A stretch of 64,000 nucleotides of DNA from Psychromonas sp. L1A2. Lineage in GTDB: Bacteria > Pseudomonadota > Gammaproteobacteria > Enterobacterales > Psychromonadaceae. Below are positions 17,999 through 27,122 of this stretch, in pieces; position 1 is the stretch's first letter, and every line of letters begins with the position of its first letter. The stretch is taken from NCBI RefSeq assembly GCF_009828855.1, contig NZ_WUAG01000002.1:620001-684000 (forward strand), written 5' to 3'. The position numbers and the translations under genes are program-made. The notes under the pieces are model-generated. The model did no database searches and was not told where the DNA came from. It saw only the letters and a list, made by a program, of their open reading frames with translations.

Positions 17999-18160
17999 AT
18001 ACCAATGGAATTAAATAAGTGATCATAGATTGCGCAGGAAAAATTAATACTAATAAGGCGTGAGTTGTAGGAGATAGTTGTTCTCACTTCAAAACTCACA
18101 ACGCAGTTAGGGGTGATTTTAACCAGCAAGAATGATCACCTTATTAATTCTTTTGGTATA
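17999..18160. mobile_element. Family III MITE-like element (162 bp)
   Basis: The termini are inverted repeats: left ATACCAATGGAATTAAATAA, right (complement) ATACCAAAAGAATTAATAAG, both running into GTGATCA. There is no coding capacity. Relatives with the same ends are at 27911-28106 and, decayed, at 25096-25170. Confidence 0.7.
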
Positions 18161-18263
18161 ACTAGTATTCTCATTACAAAATCAACAACGAAGCTAGGAT
18201 TCATTTGAACAAGCATAAATGACTGGCTAATTACTTAGAGTGGTATTACTTTTCAACAGATAT

Positions 18264-18299
18264 AAAAAAAGGTATCAAGCTCAGCTTAATACCTTTTTA
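18264..18299 (-). terminator. Terminator of the metNIQ operon
   Basis: The stem AAAAAGGTAT / ATACCTTTTT with flanking A and T runs lies 32 bp after the metQ stop on the minus strand. Confidence 0.8.
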
Positions 18300-18330
18300 G
18301 TTAACTTAGCATTGAACTATAAAGAATGGA

Positions 18331-19149
18331 TTACCAACCTTTAACAGCGCCACCTTTAAATATTTCAAGTGCAGCTTGGTACACTTCATCAGACTGGTAT
18401 GCTTTAACAAAGTTTTGTACGTTTTCAGACTTAACATTATCTTCACGAGCAACAATTAAGTTAACGTATGGAGACTCTTTGTTTTCAACAAACAAACCAT
18501 CATGCTCAGGAGAAAGGTCGATAGAACTTGCATAGGTTGTGTTGATGATAGCAAGGCTTACATCCTCTAATGAGCGAGGTAATTGTGCCGCTTCTAGCTC
18601 AATAATTTTTAAGTTTTTCTCGCTGCTAACAATATCTAATACTGTTGCTTGTAAACCAGCCCCTTCTTTAAGCGTTAATAAACCTTGCTTCTCTAATAAG
18701 ATTAAAGAACGACCTAGGTTAGTTGGGTCACTCGGTACTGCAATTTGATCGCCATCTTTTAATTCGTCTAATGATGTTATTTTGCTTGAGTAACCAGCAA
18801 TTGGGTAAACTAATGTGTTCCCTGCCACTGCAAACTTGTAACCACGGTCAGTAATTTGTTGATCTAAGTAAGGCTTGTGTTGGAATGCATTTGCATCAAT
18901 CGAACCTTCGTCTAATGCAGCATTGGGCGTGATGTAATCAGAAAAAGTCACTAATGAAACCTCTAATCCATATTTTTCTTTTGCAACTTTAGCCGCTATC
19001 TCAGCTACTTGTGCTTCAGCACCAGCAATTACGCCAATAGTTACTTTAGTGTTATCAACGACAGCAACTTCTTTTTCACAACAACCCACTAATGCGAATG
19101 TTGATGCAAGACCTAAAACGGCTAGTACTTTTTTGATATTGAAGCTCAT
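18331..19149 (-). CDS. metQ: D-methionine-binding lipoprotein MetQ
   Basis: This is the substrate-binding lipoprotein of the methionine ABC importer, 272 residues. The signal peptide ends in a lipobox (FALVGC, Cys23). The NlpA/MetQ fold motifs are clear: [54 protein letters not shown] (about 54-87) and VAVPSDPTNLGRSLILLEKQGLL. It lies 137 bp downstream of metI, as the last gene of metNIQ. AAAGGAAAGTTT precedes the ATG. Confidence 0.95.
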   Translation of the reverse strand: MSFNIKKVLAVLGLASTFALVGCCEKEVAVVDNTKVTIGVIAGAEAQVAEIAAKVAKEKYGLEVSLVTFSDYITPNAALDEGSIDANAFQHKPYLDQQITDRGYKFAVAGNTLVYPIAGYSSKITSLDELKDGDQIAVPSDPTNLGRSLILLEKQGLLTLKEGAGLQATVLDIVSSEKNLKIIELEAAQLPRSLEDVSLAIINTTYASSIDLSPEHDGLFVENKESPYVNLIVAREDNVKSENVQNFVKAYQSDEVYQAALEIFKGGAVKGW

Positions 19150-19286
19150 AAACTTTCCTTTTTAATGTAATTATTAAATGTCATTTTAAAATGACACTTT
19201 AAAACTTAATTTTTCTTAATTTTTCTTAATTGAGAATATTTAACGACTGAAATGAGACGTTAAAGGCTGAATCACAGCTTAAAAAT

Positions 19287-19973
19287 TTAACGATGATCGA
19301 CACGTTTAACAAGGTAATCACCAAGTGATTGAATCATTTGTACCATTATCACCAAAATAACGATTGTTATCATCATTACTGTTGCGTCGAAACGTTGATA
19401 ACCATAACGAATACCAACATCACCAAGCCCACCACCACCAACAGTACCAGCCATTGCAGAGTAGCCAACTAAGGTAACTAAAGTAATCGTTACTGCGTTA
19501 ATAATGCCGGGTAAGGCTTCTGGTAATAGCACCTTATTAATAATTTGAATTGGTTTTGCACCCATTGCTTGTGCAGCTTCTACTAAACCACTTGGCACTT
19601 CCAATAAAGCCCCTTCTACAAGGCGAGCAATAAAAGGAATTGCACCAATAGTTAATGGCACAATGGCAGCTGCGGTGCCAATTGATGATCCCACAATAAA
19701 ACGTGTTACTGGAATCAATGCCACCAATAAAATAATGAAAGGAATTGAACGGCCAATATTAACCACTACTCCAAGTACTTTATTTAAAAACGTATTTTCT
19801 AATAAGCCATTCTTTTTACTCAGGTGTAACAACACTCCTAGAGGAATGCCCACCGCAAAACCAATAAAGCCAGAGGTAAACACCATCACTAATGTTTCCC
19901 ATAAAGAGTCTACTAAGAGCTCAATTAAGCGAGTATTTTCCGCCCACCACATAGTTACTGCATTAAATGACAT
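19287..19973 (-). CDS. metI: Methionine ABC transporter permease MetI
   Basis: This is the inner-membrane permease of the methionine importer, 228 residues, about five membrane helices. The permease EAA-type loop is seen at [26 protein letters not shown] (about 139-164), which docks to MetN. The start overlaps the end of metN by 11 bp, indicating translational coupling. The length matches the family (217-230). It takes up L- and D-methionine together with MetN and MetQ. Confidence 0.95.
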   Translation of the reverse strand: MSFNAVTMWWAENTRLIELLVDSLWETLVMVFTSGFIGFAVGIPLGVLLHLSKKNGLLENTFLNKVLGVVVNIGRSIPFIILLVALIPVTRFIVGSSIGTAAAIVPLTIGAIPFIARLVEGALLEVPSGLVEAAQAMGAKPIQIINKVLLPEALPGIINAVTITLVTLVGYSAMAGTVGGGGLGDVGIRYGYQRFDATVMMITIVILVIMVQMIQSLGDYLVKRVDHR

Positions 19974-20997
19974 AGCCTAGCACCTCTAGTTCAATTTTTT
20001 GTTCTTTTAAGTATTGGATTGCTTTATCTGCACATGCTTCTGAACCAATGAATTCCGCTAGCATAAGACCAAATTTAACCCCACCTACATAATCCATATT
20101 TGAACTTAATATACTGATATCAATATTGAATTCTCGTGCAACATGGCTTATTACCGGCGCATCAACAGAAGCACCTGTAAACTCTAAGCGTATCAATGGA
20201 AAACTATTTTCAATACGTGTTGCTTGTAAACGTTCTTTATAATCACCAGGAATAGACAGATCTAACGTTGAACGAATAAATTCACGTGCAAGATCTGTTT
20301 TAGGATGTGCAAAGATGCCACCTACAGAACCATTCTCAACTAATTTACCATCACCAATAATCGCCACTTCTTGGCAAATACCTTTTACCACGGCCATTTC
20401 ATGCGTGATCAATAAAATCGTTAAATTTAACTCTTTATTAATTTTACGTAATAGCTCTAGGATGGATATAGTCGTTGCAGGATCTAACGCGCTAGTTGCT
20501 TCATCACATAACAACACTTTAGGATCTGAAGCTAAAGCACGAGCGATAGCGACACGTTGCTTTTGACCACCACTTAAATTTGCTGGGTACACATCACGTT
20601 TATCAGCTAACCCAACTAACGCTAACAACCCTTCTACTTTGCTTTTTATCTTACTTTTTGATTCACCTGCAAGCTCTAACGGTAATGCAATATTATTAAA
20701 AACAGTACGAGAAGATAATAAGTTGAAGTGTTGAAAGATCATGCCAATTTTACGACGAGTCTGTGTTAACTCTTGTTCAGATAATTGAGTTAAGTCGATA
20801 CCATCAACAATGACTTCTCCACTCGTCGGGCGCTCTAATAAGTTAACACAGCGTATCAACGTACTTTTACCTGCACCAGAAGAGCCGATTACGCCAAAAA
20901 TACTACCTTGCGCTATAGTCAGATTAATATCAGAAAGTGCATTAATCACTTTATCGCCCTGATAAAATACTTTGTTTACATTTTTTATTTCTATCAT
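19963..20997 (-). CDS. metN: Methionine ABC transporter ATPase MetN
   Basis: This is the ATPase of the methionine importer, 344 residues from the chosen start. It has Walker [10 protein letters not shown], signature LSGGQKQR, Walker [13 protein letters not shown], and the C-terminal ACT-like regulatory domain (about 265-344) that binds methionine for trans-inhibition. A longer reading to 21087 exists, but the ATG at 20997 ([11 protein letters not shown]) is the family start and has TTTCAGGAAATCTG as ribosome site. The longer version would also begin inside the MetJ operator at 21082-21097. It is the first gene of metNIQ. Confidence 0.95.
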   Translation of the reverse strand: MIEIKNVNKVFYQGDKVINALSDINLTIAQGSIFGVIGSSGAGKSTLIRCVNLLERPTSGEVIVDGIDLTQLSEQELTQTRRKIGMIFQHFNLLSSRTVFNNIALPLELAGESKSKIKSKVEGLLALVGLADKRDVYPANLSGGQKQRVAIARALASDPKVLLCDEATSALDPATTISILELLRKINKELNLTILLITHEMAVVKGICQEVAIIGDGKLVENGSVGGIFAHPKTDLAREFIRSTLDLSIPGDYKERLQATRIENSFPLIRLEFTGASVDAPVISHVAREFNIDISILSSNMDYVGGVKFGLMLAEFIGSEACADKAIQYLKEQKIELEVLGYVI

Positions 20998-21081
20998 CAG
21001 ATTTCCTGAAATTAAATATTGCTTACGTTTCAAACACCACAGTAAATTAGTGTTCTCCATCGTAATTACTCGTGCATAATA

Positions 21082-21097
21082 AGCCATCTAGACGTCT
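21082..21097. promoter_or_regulatory. MetJ operator (two adjacent met boxes)
   Basis: An exact met box AGACGTCT lies at 21090-21097, next to AGCCATCT (21082-21089), which matches 6 of 8 positions. This tandem 8-bp arrangement 85 bp upstream of metN is how the MetJ-S-adenosylmethionine repressor binds, so the operon should be repressed when methionine is plentiful. metJ itself is not in the window. Confidence 0.8.
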
Positions 21098-21360
21098 AAA
21101 GCAATTGATGATTATATTGAAATAAAGATATATTAATTTTAAGTATTAAGAGGAAAAAAGATTAGATTAAGAAGTAAACGATTTAAATTATTTCTTGTTA
21201 ATAGGATTATCTTATTTAATTTGATAAAACTAAAAAATAAGCAAAGAAATAAAAAATAAAGTATTTAGCTTTGAAAAAGTATAAAGCTTTGATAATGAAG
21301 TTTTAAAAGAAAACTATTTTAACAGCTGACCACCTTTCTCAGAAATTGCACTTATTATGC

Positions 21361-21556
21361 GAATTTAGGTCTGGTTAATGAAAGCAGAATTACATTTAGA
21401 ATCATAAGGTACTATTTTTTAGTATGCAGTGCCGTTAGTGTTGCGTAGTTCAAGGTGAATTATTCAAGCAATAACGGGTTATTAAGAAATAATTTAACGC
21501 AGAAAGCCACGGAAATAGCGGTTTTATATCGCTTTGCTTATCCAGAACTGGGGTTA
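21361..21556. mobile_element. Family II MITE-like element (copy 1)
   Basis: This copy of about 196 bp aligns in reverse orientation with 40771-40967 and 44001-44196. Shared blocks are GGTTAATGAAAG near the left end, the middle GTAGTTCAAGGTGAATTATT, and GCTTTGCTTATCCAGAACTG at the right end. Its left end is more diverged than in the other copies. There is no coding capacity. Confidence 0.75.
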
Positions 21557-21581
21557 GATAATAAAGTGAATAACTAAAACA

Positions 21582-21615
21582 CAAAAAAAAGCACCATACG
21601 ATTTGTATAGTGCTT
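21582..21615 (-). terminator. Terminator of the PEP-CTERM-like gene
   Basis: On the minus strand, the hairpin AGCACTATAC / GTATGGTGCT (one G-T pair) is followed by TTTTTTTT. It lies 53 bp after the stop of the gene at 21668-22351. Confidence 0.85.
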
Positions 21616-21667
21616 CAATAGTCATTTGCAATAGTAGTTAGATAAAAAGCGTTAAGCTCAAATCACA

Positions 21668-22351
21668 TTACTTCTTGAAACGACGGAAACCTAAACCAGC
21701 TAAACCAAGTGCAAGAATTGCAGTTGTTGCAGGTGCAGGGACATCAACAACAGAAAAGTTCACATCAGCGACTTCTAAACCTGTTGCAGAACTAGTACCA
21801 CCGCCTAACCAAGTGATTTGTAAAACATCACCAATACTTGCTGCTGCAGAATCAAAAGAAAAACTATTAAAAGTCCATTCAATTGTAGTCGCAGTAGGTT
21901 CAAATAAACCAGATAGTGAAGTATCTTGCGTTAGGTTTAAAATTTCAACTGTTGCACCGATCGCATTATTACGAGCACCAGCAAAGAAGCTTAATACTGC
22001 TTCTTGACCAGCTTCAATAACAGAATCTAAAGTGAACGAAGCTGTCAACGTTTCATTACCTATATCATCGTTTACTTCAATTGCACCAGGAATATTTACT
22101 TGTGCAGTTGAGGCATCGTTATCATGATCATAAGTACCGCTCATTCCACGAGGTCCAGCACTTGCAAAAGTGTAAACTTCGAAACCTCCGCCGCTTGTAT
22201 CAGCCCAAGTTACATCCGTTGAATTTTGTAATGCTGAGCTACCACCACTAAAATCTTCAGAGAAGATTAAACTAGCGTTAGCTACATTGAAAACACAACT
22301 TGCAGACAGCAAAACTGTAACAGCCGTTAATTTTGAAAAAACTTTTCTCAT
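21668..22351 (-). CDS. Secreted PEP-CTERM-like sorting-signal protein
   Basis: This 227-residue exported protein has a signal peptide (MRKVFSKLTAVTVLLSASCVFNVANA), a beta-rich domain (about 27-200) and a C-terminal tripartite sorting signal. That signal is VPAPATTAILALGLAGLGFRRFKK (spans the last 24 residues): a short Pro-containing motif, a hydrophobic helix and a basic tail. This is the VPAPAT variant of PEP-CTERM, cut by an exosortase/archaeosortase-type enzyme; no exosortase is in the window. A longer GTG reading to 22375 exists, but the ATG at 22351 has AAAGGATAT at the right spacing and gives a normal signal peptide. The function of the beta domain is unknown. Confidence 0.85.
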   Translation of the reverse strand: MRKVFSKLTAVTVLLSASCVFNVANASLIFSEDFSGGSSALQNSTDVTWADTSGGGFEVYTFASAGPRGMSGTYDHDNDASTAQVNIPGAIEVNDDIGNETLTASFTLDSVIEAGQEAVLSFFAGARNNAIGATVEILNLTQDTSLSGLFEPTATTIEWTFNSFSFDSAAASIGDVLQITWLGGGTSSATGLEVADVNFSVVDVPAPATTAILALGLAGLGFRRFKK

Positions 22352-22375
22352 TTGTATATCCTTTATTACCTTCAC

Positions 22376-23378
22376 TTTCTTTCCTACTATTAGAAAGAAT
22401 CTCCATGAAATCTCATTTATAACTGGTTATATTGTAAGCGAATATATTGTCATATCAACTTAATATACTCATAAAGTATGATTTGACTTAAAATTCATCA
22501 ATTACCTACAAATAATTAAGTTTTAAGTTAAAGATCATCTAAACAACAGAAAAAAATCACTCCTAAAGTAGTATTTAAATTTTTAAAAATAATTGACATA
22601 AAACCCAAAATACAAATATTAAACGATTAAAGAAATAAACCGTTCGATTATTCGCGACTAAAAGTAAAAATAATTAGCCCAAAAAAAGTCATTAGCTGTT
22701 TATTGCAATGGGAAAGTGCTTAGTCATTCTGGATATTTATATAAAAGATATCGGCACACGAGGAAAGCGTATTTGAGAAACGAGGAAAACTTATGATGGG
22801 TAAATTTATATCGAAAAATGTATGTAATTCGAACAACAAATAGTAATACCTCCTCTCTCTAACTTATGCTGTTCGACCTAGGAAATATATCAAAAAAGAC
22901 CAAATATTCTTAATGAAAAGACTCAACTAATAGCCATACAGATATAAAAATAAAACCAGATTATAAAATAGAAAACATATTAAAAATTCTTTTATTAATA
23001 ATTAAAAACAAATCATGTGACAAACTAGCTATACCCTCACATTGGGCCTAAACAGCTTAAAATATGGCCTTAGTTGATTTTAATTCATTCTTTAGTACCC
23101 CACAATTAGCTTTACATCTCAACAAAGAAAATTAAATAATAAAAATCTACGAACGGTTTGAATATCAATCAAATATAAATTATTGTAGTTAGTATCATAC
23201 AGAGATGGAACGCAAGTAAACTTTCTCAAAATGTAGTAGTAGGATATAGATAAAGTATAAATGTATGAGCACAATTTTTTAACTTATAGGGCCTTAACTA
23301 AAACTCAAACACATGCACGTTAATAGTTTAATTAACGAACAAACAATTGAGCTATCAAATTTATTTGGATAAACGCTT
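22376..23378. other. 1-kb AT-rich intergenic region without recognisable genes
   Basis: No convincing coding frame or hairpin terminator is visible in this stretch between the divergent PEP-CTERM-like and diguanylate cyclase genes. It is visibly more AT-rich than its surroundings. It must contain both promoters, and it could hold a decayed gene or a small RNA, but nothing supports either directly. Confidence 0.4.
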
Positions 23379-24875
23379 ATGTCTTCCGATCAAACCTACT
23401 ATCTGACCATTGCATTAATTAACCTTGTTTTAGCATTTGCCGGAACACGCATTAAAAACACCGAAGAAAATACTAAATCAACACAATTTTTAGTGGGTTC
23501 ATTTTATGTATTCGCTATAAGCTGGTTTTTATACTTTTTAGAATTAACCCTTTCAATCAAAATATTATCTGCAATATTATCTTCCATGTTTATATGGGGG
23601 ATCACTGTTTTCAGCTTTAAACGCTGCAAAGTAGATACCCCATGGCGGTTAATTATCTGTTTGTTTTTAACTAATATTATTGCGCAAAGTTACTTTATTT
23701 TAAATGACAACATAAGTGGGTTATTACACACTTCAAGTATATTTATACCTATCGCATTTTCTTTATGCGGCTATCTATTTTTAAAAAAGAAAGCAGATAG
23801 AAATCCTTCTGATATGGTCATTGTATATAGCTATTTCATTATGATAGCAATGATCATTACTCGGTCTATTCTATTAGAAATGTCACCAGAAGCATTCAGT
23901 ATTACAATGGCTCCGACTCAAATTATCTGGCCTGTTTTTTCAGTTATTTCTGGTATTTTTTTCTTATTAAGTTTCGCAGAAGAAGCACAAAAAAAATTAA
24001 TAACAGAATCAACTACAGATACGTTAACTGGCTTATTTAACCGTAGAATGTTTGATGAGAAGTTTAAACGACTATTACCTTCATTATCTCACGGTAAACA
24101 TTACGGAGCCTTATTGTATATTGACTTAGATGGATTCAAGCCAGTAAATGATAAATATGGGCACAATATTGGTGATAAAGTACTAGTAGAGTTTGGTTCG
24201 AGATTAAACGCCTCATTACGAGATGAAGAAGTCATTGCTAGAATAGGCGGTGATGAATTTGCTATCCTAATTAAAAATACAGGTCAAAACCAAACCACTG
24301 CTTATCAATGTGCTTATAAACTTGCACAACGAGTACAAAATTTAATGAAAGAAGACATCGATATAGATGGGTTTAAGTTACAAATTGACTGTAGCATCGG
24401 TGTTCATATCTTAACGCCCGATGCAAAAGATGCAGAGTCAGAAATTAAAGCCGCTGATGCAGCAATGTATCAAGCTAAAAAACGTATGCACTACAGCATT
24501 GTTTTCTCAGAAAACTTAAGTCCTTACAAATATAATCTAGCGAAAATAGGTATCACTGAAACAGCGAGTGATCGACAGGAGATAGATAACCTACTTTATT
24601 CATTACTCGATAAACAAATAGATATAGCGAGTGGCTTCCCGCAATTAATTCAAATGGTATCATCGTATTTTAAAGACGAAGTCGCCGCCAGTAAAAAAAT
24701 ACATTCAAATTTAAGTAAAAAACAACGTATTGACCATATCGAACTGTTAGATTCATTACAAAAAATCAATATTAAGAATAATGATTATACAATGTTGAAG
24801 AATCTACTAAGCTTTATTAAACAGCTTGAATCGCATAATAAAAAGTATAAACACAATGACAATATAACAATCTAA
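23379..24875 (+). CDS. Membrane diguanylate cyclase (GGDEF)
   Basis: This 498-residue enzyme makes cyclic di-GMP from two GTP. The N-terminus has six to seven membrane helices (about 8-205), a sensor of the 7TM type. The GGDEF domain (about 215-375) has TDTLTGLFNRRMFDE, YIDLDGFKPVNDKYGHNIGD (acting-base and metal-binding region) and the intact active-site motif RIGGDEF (288-294). The inhibitory site is RDEE instead of RxxD, so product inhibition may be weaker. A further ~110 residues after the GGDEF domain (about 390-498) contain a helical segment with a His cluster that faintly recalls hemerythrin. The gene is isolated, so the signal sensed is unknown. Confidence 0.93.
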   Translation: MSSDQTYYLTIALINLVLAFAGTRIKNTEENTKSTQFLVGSFYVFAISWFLYFLELTLSIKILSAILSSMFIWGITVFSFKRCKVDTPWRLIICLFLTNIIAQSYFILNDNISGLLHTSSIFIPIAFSLCGYLFLKKKADRNPSDMVIVYSYFIMIAMIITRSILLEMSPEAFSITMAPTQIIWPVFSVISGIFFLLSFAEEAQKKLITESTTDTLTGLFNRRMFDEKFKRLLPSLSHGKHYGALLYIDLDGFKPVNDKYGHNIGDKVLVEFGSRLNASLRDEEVIARIGGDEFAILIKNTGQNQTTAYQCAYKLAQRVQNLMKEDIDIDGFKLQIDCSIGVHILTPDAKDAESEIKAADAAMYQAKKRMHYSIVFSENLSPYKYNLAKIGITETASDRQEIDNLLYSLLDKQIDIASGFPQLIQMVSSYFKDEVAASKKIHSNLSKKQRIDHIELLDSLQKINIKNNDYTMLKNLLSFIKQLESHNKKYKHNDNITI

Positions 24876-25095
24876 GGCCATTTTTAACGACAAGTTAGAG
24901 AGACTTCTATTACAACCCTCTATAAGTATGGGGGGCTCAATAAAGGGGCTAATACGAAATTTAAGCTATATAATAAAAATTCATGATCAATCATTAAACG
25001 TCAATCATTCTCTTTTTAATAAACTACTTTCTACGGAATACACTCGTATTTTTTATTTCATATTTAAGATTGCTAGCGCTATAAAATGAGTCTAA

Positions 25096-25170
25096 TAATA
25101 CCAATCACAATAAATAGCTTATCTATTTTACTGGTTAAAACAGCCCACTACCTTTAAGTTCACATTTAGA
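25096..25170. repeat. Decayed end of a family III element
   Basis: ATACCAATCAC, then ATCTATTTTACT and GTTAAAACAGCCC, match the complement of the right end of the element at 27911-28106 over about 65 positions with roughly three quarters identity by eye. The other end is not recognisable. The rest of 24876-25512 shows only AT-rich sequence and the terminator at 25452-25478. Confidence 0.55.
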
Positions 25171-25451
25171 TTTATCAATACAATCAGTATTTCTATTTTA
25201 CAGATGGATTTAAATTAGAAGAATTGAAATTGATTAATACTGGTTTCTATTTAGGAAAGTCCAAAGTAATAAAAAGTGACTTAAAACTGCTAAATAGAGA
25301 GATATCTATCCACATCAGAATTAAAGAAATGACCATTTAAATTTATTATGAGTAATAAAAACAGAATAACTTTGTAAATCAGCTTTTATATATGTAGTTA
25401 TCGGCAGGTAATTTAGTAAATTTGAAGTGTATTAGGAAGGAGAAAATTAAA

Positions 25452-25478
25452 TACCTACTTCCGATATGGAAGTAGGTA
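25452..25478 (-). terminator. Hairpin after the repeat-rich lipoprotein gene
   Basis: TACCTACTTCC / GGAAGTAGGTA is a perfect 11-bp stem with a 5-nt loop, 35 bp after the stop on the minus strand. The following T tract is interrupted (TTTAATTTT), so termination may be partial. Confidence 0.65.
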
Positions 25479-25512
25479 TGAATAGTTATTTAATCAAAAG
25501 ATAAAGCAGTGA

Positions 25513-27000
25513 TTATAAACCTAGTGTTTCTAACGTTTTTAATGTTAGAGCACCTTGATTTAACTTCTCATCTTTTTGGTATGCATTTACAGCAGCACGA
25601 GTTTCTGCACCGTAAACACCATCAATATTAGTAATGTTGTAATCTCTACTTTTTAGCTCTCTTTGTAATTTAGAAACAACATCTTCTGTTGTGTTAGTTT
25701 CACACAGAATTTCCTGCCATTTTAAGTATGACTCAGCAGTTTTTACCGTTGTATCATAAGTTTCATATACAGCTGGAGTAGTTGTTTTTGTTTCTTTAGC
25801 AGGAATATCTAAAACACGAGTTTTAACCATTTTACATATTGCTGGAATTTTAACTTCTTGAGTTGAAGCAGCTGTTGCCAATACGTTGCTGGTTACCGTT
25901 TTGTATACAGCAGGAATTTTAACTTCTCTAGTAGTAGCAGCAGTCACTAATTCTTTTTTCGTAATTGTTTCGAAAATAGCAGGTGTTTTAACTTCTTTTG
26001 TTGTAGCTGCAGACACAAGCTCTTGCTTAGTCACTGTTTTGTAAACAGCAGGAGTAATAACCGCTTTTGAAGTTGGTGCATTATCTAATGCTCTTGTTTT
26101 AACAGTTTTGTAAACAGCAGGTGTTTTAACTTCTTTTGTATAAGCTTCTTTATCTAATACCGTTGTTGTTACCGTTTTGTAAACAGCAGGCACATCGACT
26201 AGACACATAATCTCACCAGTTGAGTTATCAACTTTTTCAATTTCGCCGCGACCTTTTTTCCATTCTGTATGAGCAGGAGATACTAGTACCTGCTTAGAAA
26301 TAGTTTTATAAGTAGCTGGAACGGTAACAAGTTCAGTCTTTTCAGGCTCAACCATAATACGTTCACTAGTTGTTTTGTAAGTAGCAGGCATTGTTACTAA
26401 TGCTGTTTTCTCAGGCTCAACCATAATGCTTTCAGTGACAGTTTTGTAAACCGCAGGAACTGCAACTAACGCAGTTTTTTCAGGCTCAACCATAACACTT
26501 TCAGTAACTGTTTTGTAAACTGCAGGAACAGGTACTAATTCAGTTTTTTCAGGCTCAACCATAATACGTTCGCTAGCTGGCTTGTATGTAGCAGCAACAG
26601 GAACTAGTTTAGAGCTTGCTTCTCTAATTGTTACTTTTTTCTCAACTACTTTATAAGTAGCAGGAGTAACAACAATTTGAGATTGTGCTTCTTTTAATAA
26701 ACGTTGAACTGGATCTGTTCTGTATTCCGCAGGCACTAATACTTTTGCATAACATTCGCCAGCTTTAGCATTAGGTGGAATTAAAGAATTACCAACAGCA
26801 AATTGGTCAGTAGCTCCAGGAGTAGTCATTGAACTTAGTGATGCAATTTTAGTGTTTTTTGCTTGCAGCTCTTCATTTAGTTTTTGAATCTCTTGATTTT
26901 TCATCGTTAAAGCTTCATTTGAAGAATCTGTTACTGAACACCCTGTTACAGTAAGCAGAACCGTTGCTGCGATAGCCGACATTTTAAAGTTATTTTTCAT
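25513..27000 (-). CDS. Repeat-rich lipoprotein with C-terminal peptidoglycan-binding domain
   Basis: This 495-residue lipoprotein has signal peptide and lipobox VTGC (Cys21), then a short coiled-coil (about 30-58). About a dozen repeats of 22-26 residues follow at about 105-425, with the core PAVYKTVT and then a short strand-like stretch such as SVMVEPEKT or RALDNAP. The C-terminal domain (about 440-495: LQRELKSRDYNITNIDGVYGAETRAAVNAYQ) is a peptidoglycan-binding type 1 fold. Two cysteines flank the middle spacer (GEIMCLVDVP). The likely role is a lipid-anchored, extended stalk touching the cell wall. The repeat family has no function known to me. It is divergent from an OmpA-type gene, with 122 bp between the starts. 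Confidence 0.85.
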   Translation of the reverse strand: MKNNFKMSAIAATVLLTVTGCSVTDSSNEALTMKNQEIQKLNEELQAKNTKIASLSSMTTPGATDQFAVGNSLIPPNAKAGECYAKVLVPAEYRTDPVQRLLKEAQSQIVVTPATYKVVEKKVTIREASSKLVPVAATYKPASERIMVEPEKTELVPVPAVYKTVTESVMVEPEKTALVAVPAVYKTVTESIMVEPEKTALVTMPATYKTTSERIMVEPEKTELVTVPATYKTISKQVLVSPAHTEWKKGRGEIEKVDNSTGEIMCLVDVPAVYKTVTTTVLDKEAYTKEVKTPAVYKTVKTRALDNAPTSKAVITPAVYKTVTKQELVSAATTKEVKTPAIFETITKKELVTAATTREVKIPAVYKTVTSNVLATAASTQEVKIPAICKMVKTRVLDIPAKETKTTTPAVYETYDTTVKTAESYLKWQEILCETNTTEDVVSKLQRELKSRDYNITNIDGVYGAETRAAVNAYQKDEKLNQGALTLKTLETLGL

Positions 27001-27122
27001 TGTTTTTCCCTTTCGTTGAATATACAGAGTATTTTATCACAAAAATAACTTTTAATTAGCTATTTAATTCCATCTTCGTGATATAGTTCATCTATGTTAT
27101 AAAATTATAAATGGAGTTTAAT

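Noticed and set aside
20315-20566. Plus-strand 83-residue frame inside metN
   Set aside because: It overlaps the conserved ATPase motifs of MetN on the other strand; a shadow frame.
22790-22843. Short frame MMGKFISKN... in the 1-kb gap
   Set aside because: It is only 16 residues, with no ribosome site and no recognisable motif.
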